NCBI RefSeq assembly: GCF_028686475.1
Contig: NZ_JAQUCA010000007.1
Coordinates: forward strand, 62,001-126,000
DNA: 64,000 bases
Source: Giesbergeria sp.
Lineage (GTDB): Bacteria > Pseudomonadota > Gammaproteobacteria > Burkholderiales > Burkholderiaceae_C
Direction: 5' to 3'
The translations under genes and the position numbers were made by a program. Below are positions 22,833 through 31,339 of the stretch, piece after piece (within the stretch, counting starts at the first letter, position 1; each line of letters opens with the position of its first letter). The notes under the pieces are model-generated. The model ran no database searches. It was given only the letters and a program-made list of their open reading frames with translations, and was not told the DNA's origin.

Positions 22833-23918
22833 ATGAAAAAAGAAGCATATCCGAAAATAGATTTCGGAAAGCTGGATTGGCTTCATCTTTTGCCCCAATT
22901 GGGTATTGATGCTAATCTAATCGCTAACCCTAAAAAGCGTGGCCCCTGCCCAATAGAGCAGGAAGGCCACTCACGTTTTAGATTTGACAACAAAAAAGGA
23001 AGGGGTGATTGGGTTTGCAACTGTGGTGCAGGTGATGGCGTGAAATTGCTCGCACTGGTGCATGGCATATCGGAAGCGGATGCTGTGCGGATGATTCGAG
23101 ATCATCTTTACGGGGCACCTGCAAATTCCTATACAAGAAAAACTCCGATCATTACCGAGACAGAAAAAACACCGGCAGAAATCGAGAAGGCAAGAAACTC
23201 TTTGATTTCGGTGTCCCGTGGCAGTAAAAATCTGCAAGGCAGTTTGGCACAGACTTATCTGCAAGCCAGGATACCCGGATTAAAATTGGAATGGATTTCA
23301 AGGTTTTTAAGATTTCACCCTTCGTTGTTTCACAAAGATGATGATACGGGTGCTATATCTCGATTTCCTGCCATGCTTGGATATGTGGTCAACTGGGGTA
23401 ATCCGGGCAAGGCGGTATCGATCCACAGAACCTACCTGTCCTCCAAAGCGATTGGGAAAAAAGCGCCAGTGTCGCCTAAGCAAACTAAGAAGATGATGAC
23501 CGCTACGGTGAATAAAATCGCCGGTGAAGCGCTCAAAGTAAATCGCTGCAAATCCAGCACTGTGGTGGTTGCGGAAGGCATTGAAAACGCCTTTGCTTGG
23601 GTGGCAGCTACGGAAAATCAATATCCTGCGTTTGCGGCATTGAATTGCTATAATCTTGGTCAATTTATTTGGCCCAAAGATACAAAGCATTTAGTGATTG
23701 CTGCGGATAATGACCATCCAAATCCAAAGTCTGGGCTTCGTCCGGGTCTGCATTACGCTTTGATGCTGAAAGAGCGGGCCGAGAAGGCCGGTTTGACAGT
23801 CGATCTGCTGATGCCTCCAGTCGAAGGCGTGGATTTTGATGATCTCTGGGTTGAAGGAAGGCGCGAGTTTTTTGTCATCCTTGAGCGTCAAAGTCAACCT
23901 GCTGTGGCTATGGCCTGA
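22833..23918 (+). CDS. Toprim-domain primase, mobile-element type
   Basis: A 361-residue protein. The N-terminal zinc-ribbon-like part (RGPCPIEQEGHSRF...WVCNCGAGDGVKLL) resembles the zinc domain of phage/plasmid primases, although the ligands are C, H, C and C. The Toprim part follows: VVVAEGIENAFAW (about 245, catalytic Glu) and LVIAADNDHPN (about 292, DxD). No helicase domain is present. It likely lays primers during plasmid/ICE replication or in the recipient. It is the last plus-strand gene before a convergent methyltransferase, with a terminator behind it. Confidence 0.8.
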   Translation: MKKEAYPKIDFGKLDWLHLLPQLGIDANLIANPKKRGPCPIEQEGHSRFRFDNKKGRGDWVCNCGAGDGVKLLALVHGISEADAVRMIRDHLYGAPANSYTRKTPIITETEKTPAEIEKARNSLISVSRGSKNLQGSLAQTYLQARIPGLKLEWISRFLRFHPSLFHKDDDTGAISRFPAMLGYVVNWGNPGKAVSIHRTYLSSKAIGKKAPVSPKQTKKMMTATVNKIAGEALKVNRCKSSTVVVAEGIENAFAWVAATENQYPAFAALNCYNLGQFIWPKDTKHLVIAADNDHPNPKSGLRPGLHYALMLKERAEKAGLTVDLLMPPVEGVDFDDLWVEGRREFFVILERQSQPAVAMA

Positions 23919-23939
23919 AAAGCAAACCCTCCAAAACCA

Positions 23940-23965
23940 AACCCGCCTTCGTGGCGGGTTTTTTT
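23940..23965 (+). terminator. Intrinsic terminator after the primase gene
   Basis: AACCCGCC-TTCGT-GGCGGGTT followed by six T's, 22 bases after the primase stop. A palindrome copy lies immediately behind it. Confidence 0.85.
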
Positions 23966-23968
23966 ATG

Positions 23969-23988
23969 ACCGGCCAAATTTGGCCGGT
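23969..23988. repeat. 20-bp palindrome, copy 4
   Basis: A perfect copy between the convergent primase and methyltransferase genes. Its own flanks lack a strong T tract on either side. Confidence 0.75.
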
Positions 23989-23997
23989 AGCTGCCAG

Positions 23998-24783
23998 TCA
24001 GGGGTTGGTCATGCGCCGCCATGCCTCTGCAACCACTCTTGGAACTTGCCCGTTTCCAATGGCCTCAAGCCGGTGGTGCCTATCGGCCATCCCATGTAAT
24101 ACTCGCATAGCTCCGGCGTAGGAATCAAACCTTTGTGCAACATCGACTGCGCCCAGTTCATGCTGCCAGACTTGCCCTTTTTGCTGATTTTGCGTGGCTT
24201 TCCGTTGGCTTGGACAATGATTCTTTCTGGGGGCAATTCTCGCTCCACTGGCATCACTTTTGTTGGTGTTGTATCCAACAATCCAAATCCGTTTGCGCTC
24301 GTGGGGCGCACCGACATCGCTGGCTCCCACAACTCCCCACCTAGCATCAAACCCCATTGCGGCAAGGTCAGCGAGGACTGTGGCAAGTCCTCTTGAAACA
24401 AGCAATGGTGAGTTTTCCACCAAGACGTAGCGGGGTTGAACTTCAGAGATAATCCGCGCCATTTCTTTCCAAAGTCCACTTCTTTCCCCGTCCAGCCCAG
24501 CCCCTTTTCCACCGCTGGAATTTCCGCCGCTGGAAATGTCTTGGCAGGGGAATCCCCCGCACACAATGTCTGCGATTCCATTCCACGGTCGCCCATCGAA
24601 TTTTGTGACATCTGCAAAGATGGGAAACCACGGAAGAATACCATCCGCCTGCCGCGCTGATAAGACCTGCTGGCAATACTCATTGATTTCGACGGCACAG
24701 ACTGGCTGGTGTCCGAGCAGGAGGTCGGCAAATATCCCTCCGCCAGCGCCTGCAAATAAGTGGAGAGTTCTGAGGCGGTGCAA
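23998..24783 (-). CDS. DNA (cytosine-5) methyltransferase
   Basis: The 261-residue methyltransferase has motif I LHLFAGAGGGIF (residues 7-18), motif IV GGFPCQDIS with catalytic Cys80, motif VI VENS (about 122), motif VIII ERKRIWIVG (about 164) and motif X AIGNGQVP (about 242). It is short for a stand-alone C5 enzyme, with a small target domain. The start is a TTG (24783) with GGAAGGG six bases upstream. No restriction endonuclease is beside it, so it may protect the element from host restriction. A same-strand frame (24009-24842) is a shadow. Confidence 0.8.
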   Translation of the reverse strand: MHRLRTLHLFAGAGGGIFADLLLGHQPVCAVEINEYCQQVLSARQADGILPWFPIFADVTKFDGRPWNGIADIVCGGFPCQDISSGGNSSGGKGAGLDGERSGLWKEMARIISEVQPRYVLVENSPLLVSRGLATVLADLAAMGFDARWGVVGASDVGAPHERKRIWIVGYNTNKSDASGARIAPRKNHCPSQRKATQNQQKGQVWQHELGAVDVAQRFDSYAGAMRVLHGMADRHHRLEAIGNGQVPRVVAEAWRRMTNP

Positions 24784-24859
24784 TTTACTGGCCCTTCCGA
24801 CGATTGATTTTCAGTTGAATCCGAAAGTTCGTTATTATTCATCAGTCTGCGCGTGAAAC

Positions 24860-24879
24860 CTCGGCATTCATGCCGGGGA
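24860..24879 (-). repeat. Right-end hairpin of the IscB element
   Basis: CCTCGGCAT-TC-ATGCCGGGG overlaps the iscB stop codon and is followed by GTTTCACGCGC on the minus strand. Such subterminal hairpins mark IS200/IS605-type ends. Confidence 0.6.
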
Positions 24880-26229
24880 GGTAGAGCGCGGAACGCGCAG
24901 CGTTCCTTGCTTTGGTGGTGTACCTGTCACGTCCATTTTTGCCACCTGCGAATAACCGTAGCCATCGTTTCGCTGCACCAGTTTGCAGTAGCGATGGGAT
25001 ATGCCTTGTACCGCGCCTTCTGGTGTCTGGATATTGAAGCTGCCGCTGGCTCGTACAGCTACCCGTCCCCAGTGTGTTCCTGCTTTTTTTCCACAGGGCA
25101 CTACCGCCTTGACCATATCCCCGGTTTGGAAACCGTGAACTTGTTTTTGCCGCATCAGATAACCCCGAGGGAATCCCTGTGCAGTCAGGCGGGTGCGTTG
25201 GTAACTACCGCGCCCAGTGCATCGAATTTGCAAGGTGGGGCGGTTCCAATCCTGTACCATTCCTATTTCGCCGACGCATACCGCATCTAGCGCATGGGTT
25301 TTCGGAATTTCGAGGCGTGTGCGATTGAATTTAGTCAAGCCACCCGTGCCGGTTTCTACCGTTAATCCTGTCGCTTGCAGTGCTTGAGTTAAGGCCCAGC
25401 GGGTGCTGTTGACAGCAGCGGCATCTTTGAGTGGGGCTTTGGCTTGCGCCAGAATGCGTGCTAGTTTGGCGGGGTCTTTGACAAAATCACGCACATCCTG
25501 CGCGTTCTTTTTTTGGTTACATGGGCCACAGGCCAAGCACAAATTGCTGATTCGATTGCTGCCACCCTTTGATTTTGGGTGGATATGCTCCACCTGCAAT
25601 GGCACATTTTTAGCCCCGCAGTAGGCACAGGTGCGGTTCCATTTTTCTAGCAGATACTCGCGTGCCTCGTAGCCCGCCAAAGTGCCTTGTTGGTATTCGA
25701 TTCCAGAGATTTCTGGATTTTGCAGTTTTTGGGTATCGAAGCGCACCAACTGAGTAGATATAGCGGCCACAGGTGCATAGCGGCGCAATTTCTTGACCCA
25801 CGCCTGCGTACTATTGACCCGGTGTTGCAAACTAGGGGCCAACCAACCGGGTTTTTTATTACGGCGATTTAGAAAGCGCGGGGCACGATGGCGCAAATTA
25901 GCACTGCGACGACGACGGCGCATTTGGCTACGGCTGGTTAAGGTTTCGCTGATCTTGTGGCTACGGTGTACCAGTTCCATCAAGTTCAGCACCACTACGG
26001 TATCGCCTTGTTCGCGCACCAAAGCCATGCCAGTAGTTTTACTACCGGGATTGATTTTGATCCGTAACGGCTGAAAATCGCAGTCCTCGGTTTGGCGATC
26101 TACCAAACGGATGACGAATGGTATCAAGCGATGCACGCGGGCACGTCCACGCTCCAACAGCAATCTGGCTCGCTTTTCGGTGCAGGGCATCAGCGGCCTA
26201 CCGCTTCTATCTAAAACAAATACAGACAT
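24868..26229 (-). CDS. iscB: IscB RNA-guided nuclease with altered RuvC site
   Basis: A 453-residue IscB. Order: PLMP domain (residues about 1-45), RuvC-I (KINPGSKTTG, 58-67), Arg-rich bridge helix (100-125), RuvC-II (AISTQLVRFD, 157-165), HNH (CAYC 201, VEHIHPKSKGGSN with His215, CLACGPC near 232-237), RuvC-III (KTHALDAV, Asp315), then a C-terminal target-adaptor region. In relatives I recall, RuvC-I has Asp where Asn60 stands and RuvC-II has Glu where Gln160 stands. RuvC cleavage is therefore probably lost while the HNH looks intact. An omega-RNA lies directly upstream. Start ATG with AAGGAGAG. Confidence 0.9.
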   Translation of the reverse strand: MSVFVLDRSGRPLMPCTEKRARLLLERGRARVHRLIPFVIRLVDRQTEDCDFQPLRIKINPGSKTTGMALVREQGDTVVVLNLMELVHRSHKISETLTSRSQMRRRRRSANLRHRAPRFLNRRNKKPGWLAPSLQHRVNSTQAWVKKLRRYAPVAAISTQLVRFDTQKLQNPEISGIEYQQGTLAGYEAREYLLEKWNRTCAYCGAKNVPLQVEHIHPKSKGGSNRISNLCLACGPCNQKKNAQDVRDFVKDPAKLARILAQAKAPLKDAAAVNSTRWALTQALQATGLTVETGTGGLTKFNRTRLEIPKTHALDAVCVGEIGMVQDWNRPTLQIRCTGRGSYQRTRLTAQGFPRGYLMRQKQVHGFQTGDMVKAVVPCGKKAGTHWGRVAVRASGSFNIQTPEGAVQGISHRYCKLVQRNDGYGYSQVAKMDVTGTPPKQGTLRVPRSTSPA

Positions 26230-26530
26230 TACTGTCTCTCCTTAATTTCTGCCCTTACGGGCCTAGTGACGCACACCTTACGGCGTGTCTCCCCTCGGGA
26301 ATGTGAATAATCGGCTCCAGCCTTTGCAGGCTGCGGTCTAAACCTTCGGGCCTTTACCTTTGCCCAGCATGATTAAAACCTTGCAGAGCAGCAAACTGAG
26401 GAAGCATTTGCTGGTGCGTCTGAACGACCTATTACTCACGTAGCGGATTGGCTACCGCTTTCCCTGGTCAACCCGGCTTGGTACTTTTCAGTTCCAAGTC
26501 CCATCCTTCAGGATGGGGTGATTGACAATA
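26230..26530 (-). ncRNA. Omega-RNA of IscB
   Basis: The 5' flank of iscB on the minus strand is about 300 bases of dense hairpins: CATCCTGAAGGATG at the far end (about 26500-26515), AGCGGTAGCC...GCTACG, GCAGCCTGCAAAGGCTG, GACACGCCGTAAGGTGTG and GGCCCGTAAGGGC just before the ribosome binding site. This layout, with a structured region ending at the iscB start, is what is known for omega-RNAs. The guide would be encoded at the 5' end, near or beyond 26515-26540. Ends are approximate. Confidence 0.75.
26497..26530 (-). repeat. Left end of the IscB element
   Basis: TGTCAATCACCCC followed by ATCCTGAAGGAT on the minus strand. The same terminal motif with a different hairpin is found at 29862-29890. 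Confidence 0.6.
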
Positions 26531-26553
26531 ACAATGATTATACCAATGAAATT

Positions 26554-27093
26554 TTAGCTTTCAATATCGGTAATATCATGTGCAGCCTCAATAGCTCTTG
26601 CAAAGCGTATAGGCCAGTCTGGTGACTCATGAAAATGGGTTCTGTTGTCAATAGATTGGATATGCTCGCTGGTAAGTGGCCTGCGAGGGGCGAATCGCTC
26701 AAACGGCAATAGTGTTACCAGAACCGCTTGAGTAGTGCGTGCGAAATCTCGAAGCCCCCAAAATTTCAGAAAGCCATCCATGCCGCCAGGCATAGAACTA
26801 ATGATTGCATCAATCATTTCGTCAGTAAGTTGCTGCCGCCGTGCGGTTTGTTCCATAAAAGGCGGTGTCGCTCGGGTGTTCCAGCGTGCAATATCTTCTG
26901 GTAAATCTAAAGAAAGAACAGGCATCCTTGAGCCTTGGCATTCAGGGGTTTTGCATCTGGCCCGTGGATTTGGTAAATTCCACAGCGATTCTAGTTCGCA
27001 TCCACAAAAAGGGCATGGCATTAAATAGGGTGGCTCTGTAAGTGCTGGCATTTTTATTTTGGTCTGATTTTTGATTGATTTTATACGGTTCAA
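26554..27093 (-). CDS. Lar-like zinc-finger protein
   Basis: A 179-residue protein. CPFCG (about residue 27), C (about 47) and C (about 52) with a nearby WNTR form a Lar/restriction-alleviation-like zinc finger. The C-terminal ~45 residues (WPIRFARAIEAAHDIT) resemble the end of the middle part of the 27883 protein. The TTG start overlaps the upstream stop (TTGA); an ATG at 27051 (MPALTEPPYLMPCPFCG) is an alternative. By analogy it may dampen host restriction, but Lar-like fingers are widespread in phages without tested roles. Confidence 0.6.
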   Translation of the reverse strand: MNRIKSIKNQTKIKMPALTEPPYLMPCPFCGCELESLWNLPNPRARCKTPECQGSRMPVLSLDLPEDIARWNTRATPPFMEQTARRQQLTDEMIDAIISSMPGGMDGFLKFWGLRDFARTTQAVLVTLLPFERFAPRRPLTSEHIQSIDNRTHFHESPDWPIRFARAIEAAHDITDIES

Positions 27094-27821
27094 GCCAATC
27101 TCAAGTTTTCTCTTTCTGTAGCCATCGGGCGGTATAGTGATTCACCCTTTGCGGCACGAAATCCCATGCGTGCAGCAGTTCGCTCGTGTTCACCGATTTT
27201 TTTCAGTTCGCGCCCGGTAAATTTTGTATCACTCCGGCTTTTGCTTGCGATAATTTGGGTAATAGCCTGCTCAATGTCAGGTGGATTAGCAAAATCTTGT
27301 ACTAGCTGCCCAATAGCGCCGACCCAGCCTTCCGAAAAAGCATCGCCCATGCGAGTGATAGTTGATTTATTACCACCAGCACTGCGAATAGCTTCTGAAT
27401 TTTCCTTGATCCAAGTTTGTCTGGAAGATTTGCATTTTCTTGCAAGTACCTCTGCGGTGTAGGCTGCAATTTCGGCTTGTGCTTTTTGTCCAATAAAAAT
27501 GAATTTACCTTCGTTTGCATGTGCCCGGTATTCTTTTTTATAGACACTCCGACTTATTAGCATCTGGCAACCGAATGCTTTTCCTACCATTGCAGCAAGA
27601 GTTAGCTCCCAATTTGCCGGTTTATCGCGTGCCATTGTTCGGCTGTTGACAGTAGCCTCCCCAACTTCCGACATAGAAACATCGTGCGCTTCTACGCCGT
27701 ACTTCCGCATGAGTGCTTGCGCTTGCCTCATCGCCGCCGCTGCTTCGTGGGGGTTGGGTGAGTTGCTCAAGGCCAAGCACTTTTTAATTTTTGAAAGAAT
27801 TTTGGGGTCGATGGCGGGCAT
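27090..27821 (-). CDS. DUF2786-domain protein
   Basis: A 243-residue protein whose N-terminal ~40 residues (KIKKCLALSNSPNPHEAAAAMRQAQALMRKYG) are a textbook DUF2786 domain. The rest is alpha/beta, with basic C-terminal residues. DUF2786 proteins are common in phages and ICEs; function unknown. It is the upstream partner, by a 4-base overlap, of the zinc-finger gene. Confidence 0.75.
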   Translation of the reverse strand: MPAIDPKILSKIKKCLALSNSPNPHEAAAAMRQAQALMRKYGVEAHDVSMSEVGEATVNSRTMARDKPANWELTLAAMVGKAFGCQMLISRSVYKKEYRAHANEGKFIFIGQKAQAEIAAYTAEVLARKCKSSRQTWIKENSEAIRSAGGNKSTITRMGDAFSEGWVGAIGQLVQDFANPPDIEQAITQIIASKSRSDTKFTGRELKKIGEHERTAARMGFRAAKGESLYRPMATERENLRLA

Positions 27822-27882
27822 GACTATTTACAATTATAAATTAACCCGTAGATTTTGCGGGTCGGTAGGTTAATAATATCAA

Positions 27883-28572
27883 CTAAGTCGATGGTGTCAA
27901 TTTCCGTAACTGCTTGGACTTATGCAATGCTTGGCACGCATCGTATAAATCAACGCCCTCTGCCGTTACGCCGTCAGATGCAGTCACGATTTTTTCGAGT
28001 TGTGTAGCTAATTCTGAAATTAGTTGATATAGTGACTGGTGATTTAGCTGCGGTGCTGGCAACTGAGGCTGGTGCAAATTTTTCTGTACTTCGTCCAATG
28101 GCATCAGAGTGCTTGCCCTTTCATCTGAGGCTGGGGTTGGTTGCTCCAGTGATTCGGTGGTTACGATGCCGTGGGCTGCTTCAATGGCGCGAGTAACGGC
28201 GACTACCCAATTGGTTGTGCCGCGCAAGAAGTTTTGATTGGATTCGATTTCCATTGCAATGGTCATTGCGCGATCTGCTGTCAGCGGTTCGAGTGCTGTT
28301 TGCTCAAGCTCCTGTGCCCGTGCGAACCATAGCCTATGCTGCTTATTCACATGAATCAGACGGGCTTGTAGGTTTTCGATTTCCAGCTGGGCCACGCCGT
28401 AGCTGGTGGCAAGGGCTTGGTATTCGGTGTGCAAGCGTAGCAGCTCGTCAGCAGCCTGATCGAGAGGATCGCCTTTGCCAACATTAAGAACGCGCTTGTG
28501 TTTAAGCGCATCAGCCAGCCGCAATGCTTCAGGCTGGACTTGGGGCGTGTGATTAAGTGATTCTTGATTCAT
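27883..28572 (-). CDS. Hypothetical helical protein
   Basis: A 229-residue, helix-rich, partly coiled-coil protein (residues about 40-95). The middle segment NWVVAVTRAIEAAHGIVT matches the C-terminus of the 26554 protein, so the two share a small module. A Gln/Pro-rich linker precedes the C-terminal helices. Found on the minus strand between rdgC and the DUF2786 gene. Confidence 0.6.
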   Translation of the reverse strand: MNQESLNHTPQVQPEALRLADALKHKRVLNVGKGDPLDQAADELLRLHTEYQALATSYGVAQLEIENLQARLIHVNKQHRLWFARAQELEQTALEPLTADRAMTIAMEIESNQNFLRGTTNWVVAVTRAIEAAHGIVTTESLEQPTPASDERASTLMPLDEVQKNLHQPQLPAPQLNHQSLYQLISELATQLEKIVTASDGVTAEGVDLYDACQALHKSKQLRKLTPST

Positions 28573-28647
28573 GATATTAAAAATCTTTAATTTAAGTGTT
28601 TGTTTTGAAAAAGCTAATCCGCAATCGAATGCGGATTTCTTGCTTTG

Positions 28648-29568
28648 CTACTGGCTTAGAAAAACACCCTGTTCAGGACAGTGCTTATCGATGCGCTCGC
28701 CATCCAATACATCAATCAAGCATGGAATCAGCGCCGCCATCTCTCCGGTGAAGATAGCGACATCTGCATCAAAGCCGTCCTCACTTTTGTCCTGCGTCAC
28801 CACATCTAGCAGGCTGATCTTCTTGATCTGTAGGCTATCGGTCAGGACAAACGAAACCCGATCCTGCCAAGTAAGCGCCAGCTTGGTAGGCATTTTTCCT
28901 GCCTCGATATGGGCACGGATTTCTTCGATGTCCAGCGGGTGCCGCCCGTACTTAACTACCGATTTTTCTTCACCACTGCCCTTGAGTTCGCATTCCCGGT
29001 CAATGCTGAAATCGGCTGGAGCGTATTGGCTACTTAGCCAGTTGGCCATCGCCGTGGCAGGAGAGGTTTGTGTATCCAGCAGCCGCAGGGATAGGCCGTC
29101 GATGGCTTTGACCAAAGCTGTGGTCAGCTCGTCGGCCTTGGTCTGGCTGGCTGTATCCACTACTAAAAATTGCGCTTTCGGATCAATCCAAACCAACGTG
29201 GTGCCGTGCCGTGTGAAGGCTTGTGGTAGCAGGTCGAGTTTGGCTTCTTCTTTAAGCTCGCGGCATTCGCGCTTACCGGGTTTGTGGCCTGTGGTTTGCT
29301 CAATTGCAGCAGCTTTTTCTTGTACCTTCTGAGCAATTACGCTTGCTGGCAGCAACTTCGTTTCGGTCTTAAACCGGAGTAGCCATTGCCCACCCACCGA
29401 CTCGATCAGCGGCCCGTTTTCTTCGCGGCGAGGGGGAATCCAGCCGTGAGAGCGTTCTTCAGTTGGCTTGCATGGCGTGAAGGCGCTTTCGTTCAAGGCT
29501 TGTTCTGCGCGCTGGAAATCATCAGCGGTCAATCCGGCGATACGATAAATAATGAGATTCTTGAACAT
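28648..29568 (-). CDS. rdgC: RdgC recombination-associated protein
   Basis: A 306-residue protein close to the usual ~303. The N-terminus MFKNLIIYRIAG, GWIPPR near 43, and the segments LTWQDRVSFVLTD and EDGFDADVAIFTGEMAALIP are family features. RdgC forms a ring around DNA and limits RecA-driven recombination; on a mobile element it may protect transferred DNA or assist recombination. It is a separate copy carried with ssb and SbcCD homologues. Confidence 0.9.
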   Translation of the reverse strand: MFKNLIIYRIAGLTADDFQRAEQALNESAFTPCKPTEERSHGWIPPRREENGPLIESVGGQWLLRFKTETKLLPASVIAQKVQEKAAAIEQTTGHKPGKRECRELKEEAKLDLLPQAFTRHGTTLVWIDPKAQFLVVDTASQTKADELTTALVKAIDGLSLRLLDTQTSPATAMANWLSSQYAPADFSIDRECELKGSGEEKSVVKYGRHPLDIEEIRAHIEAGKMPTKLALTWQDRVSFVLTDSLQIKKISLLDVVTQDKSEDGFDADVAIFTGEMAALIPCLIDVLDGERIDKHCPEQGVFLSQ

Positions 29569-29607
29569 GGCGTTATTTCTGTGGAAATTTTTGGTGAAGA
29601 AATTGGT

Positions 29608-29956
29608 TTAGGCTTTGGCGGTGGATTGCAAGCAGGCCAGTGCTTTTTTTGTTTTTGCGTGGGCTTCTTTTTCCTTGGCTAAAGCGATTCGCAAATTGGC
29701 AAGTTCTTGCTGAAGCTCGTTGCGATAGATTTCGCTGCTGATGCGCTCTGCTGTCAGAGAACGGCCTTTTAGTTCTCTGGTCGGAACGCCTTTGCCGAAA
29801 TTCCAAAGGGTGGCTATGCGGTCGGCATCTTCATCCTGTTTCAACCTAGCTTTTACAAGCTCCGACCTTCAGGTCGGGGTGATTGACACTCGAATCGTCC
29901 GCCGAAATTTCCCAATCAAAACTGGGTGTAAATTTTTTGGTAGTAGTGCTTTGCAT
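29608..29956 (-). pseudogene. Small gene interrupted by an IS-end-like insertion
   Basis: The 5' part starts at ATG 29956 (MQSTTTKKFTPSFDWEISADDSS) and runs into a foreign segment with an in-frame TAG. A second frame resumes after the segment (KQDEDADRIATLWNFGKGVPTREL) and continues as a coiled-coil tail to 29608. The joined product would be about 100 residues. The inserted bases, about 29845-29890, look like an IS200/605-type end. Translation of the downstream part could restart internally. Confidence 0.6.
29849..29890 (-). mobile_element. Short IS200/IS605-like end element
   Basis: On the minus strand, TGTCAATCACCCC is followed by GACCTGAAGGTC and GGAGCTTGTAAAAGC. The outer motif and hairpin design match the left end of the IscB element, with compensatory changes in the stem. 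No transposase is present. It may be a palindrome-associated non-autonomous element or an excision scar. Confidence 0.5.
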
Positions 29957-29965
29957 GATTTTTCC

Positions 29966-29993
29966 AAAAAAAAGCCCGCGCACTGCGGGCTGT
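29966..29993 (-). terminator. Minus-strand intrinsic terminator
   Basis: On the minus strand GCCCGCAGTGCGCGGGC is followed by a run of T's. It lies 19 bases after the stop of the 30012 gene. Confidence 0.75.
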
Positions 29994-30011
29994 GCTTAGT
30001 GTTTAAGCGGG

Positions 30012-30359
30012 TTATTCGGTAGGCTGTTCTGGAGCCGCTTGATCAGCAGCTGCCAAATGACCTTCTGCTGCATTTTCTTTGGGCTGCAGATCAAGCAAAT
30101 TATCTTGGCTTGGCGCGGCTTCAGGTGCAGCAGCCTGTTCAGCAGCTTTGCTACCCCGTGGCTTGCGTGGCACGCGGGTATCAGGGACAACTTCCAAAAC
30201 AGCACCGATGCCTAGCAATTTGGCTGTTTCGACAGCATTTGCTACCTTGATCTGAAACTTGGCACCAATTGCATAAAGCAAAGCAGCGCTTTCGTTTGTG
30301 GCTTGGATCAGGCGTTGTTTGCCATCTTCTTCGGTCAGTTGATAAATTTTGTCGGCCAT
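30012..30359 (-). CDS. Hypothetical protein with Ala/Pro/Gln-rich tail
   Basis: A 115-residue protein. A compact N-terminal domain (about residues 1-62) precedes a basic patch (RVPRKPRGSK) and a low-complexity acidic tail rich in Ala, Pro and Gln. GAAAGGAAAC lies before the ATG, and a terminator follows. It is probably monocistronic; unrecognised. Confidence 0.6.
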   Translation of the reverse strand: MADKIYQLTEEDGKQRLIQATNESAALLYAIGAKFQIKVANAVETAKLLGIGAVLEVVPDTRVPRKPRGSKAAEQAAAPEAAPSQDNLLDLQPKENAAEGHLAAADQAAPEQPTE

Positions 30360-30445
30360 GAGGTTTCCTTTCAGTTGATTTAAGTGGCTTACGAATCAAG
30401 ATTACTTGAGCAACGGGTGAAGTCAAATTTGCGTTACGCAAGCAA

Positions 30446-31129
30446 TCAGGGTTGGAAAGTTTGAGGTGGGGCTTTCTGGTCAAACTCTGCAATGTGGTAT
30501 TTGGGTAATGCGTGTGGCTTGCAATCTGCCTTCGTTGCATCCCAAATTTGTTGAGCAAGCTCGAAGCCTGCTTGTGTGTCACTGGCATAGTGCAGACCAG
30601 CAATTTCGCGTCCGTGGGCCACATCGATGGCCAAAGACTTTAGGGCTGGTGCTGCTGACGGTACGGCTGCCCCCAGTGCCAGCGCTGTCAACATAGATTG
30701 GGTGGCGTGGCCGCTGGGATAGGATGCGTGCCAGGGCACTGATACCACGGTGGTCAAGCTGCTATCGGCGGTGTTGGGGCGCGCTCGTGCGTAGTGGTCT
30801 TTCAATGCCAAAGTAACTTTTTCCGCTTCTTTCTGCAATGCGGTGATTTGCCGCTCAAGCTGGGGATGGTCTTTCGCTTGCAATCCAGCCGCTGCCCAAA
30901 ACTTGGGTGTAGGGTCGTGATCTTCTGCTTTTATCGCGGCAACCCGTTCTGGGATTCGCAATTCCTGCATCAATTTGAGGCGCTGTGCATCTGCCCAGTC
31001 GTCTGCGGGCGGGGACGGTAGTGCCGGTGCGAAGTCCGCTGTGATGCAGCCAGCATGTGTAAGCGTGCCTACTGAGAGCGCGGCAAAGGCCACGGTTGCG
31101 GCTGCTAGGATGCGTTGATGTGATGGCAT
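30446..31129 (-). CDS. PAP2-family periplasmic acid phosphatase
   Basis: A 227-residue protein with a signal peptide (residues about 1-26, LTHA-GC). The three PAP2 active-site motifs are visible: K110 to R117-P (KDHYARARP), PSGH (138-141) and GREIAGLHYASD (Arg174, His180). This arrangement fits a class A non-specific acid phosphatase that removes phosphate from organic esters in the periplasm. It is an unusual cargo among DNA-processing genes. No leader hairpins of the plus-strand type are seen. Confidence 0.85.
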   Translation of the reverse strand: MPSHQRILAAATVAFAALSVGTLTHAGCITADFAPALPSPPADDWADAQRLKLMQELRIPERVAAIKAEDHDPTPKFWAAAGLQAKDHPQLERQITALQKEAEKVTLALKDHYARARPNTADSSLTTVVSVPWHASYPSGHATQSMLTALALGAAVPSAAPALKSLAIDVAHGREIAGLHYASDTQAGFELAQQIWDATKADCKPHALPKYHIAEFDQKAPPQTFQP

Positions 31130-31339
31130 CAGAAATTTTTTTAGGTTGCGATGCCCTCTATCTTCTGTGCAGCAAGGCGCTGAATCGATGTGAAAGGCGC
31201 TACGAATAGCGCATCTTTCAATAAAGAGATTGCTGCTTTTTCTGCTTCAATACAGCTATCCGCAATTGCGGAATGTCGTTAGAAGCAAGTCATCCTGCTT
31301 GTGGTGTGCTGCGCCGTCCCCACCATCCCAAGTCAATCT

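Noticed and set aside
24009..24842. 277-codon minus-strand frame overlapping the C5-methyltransferase
   Set aside because: All methyltransferase motifs are in the other frame (23998-24783).
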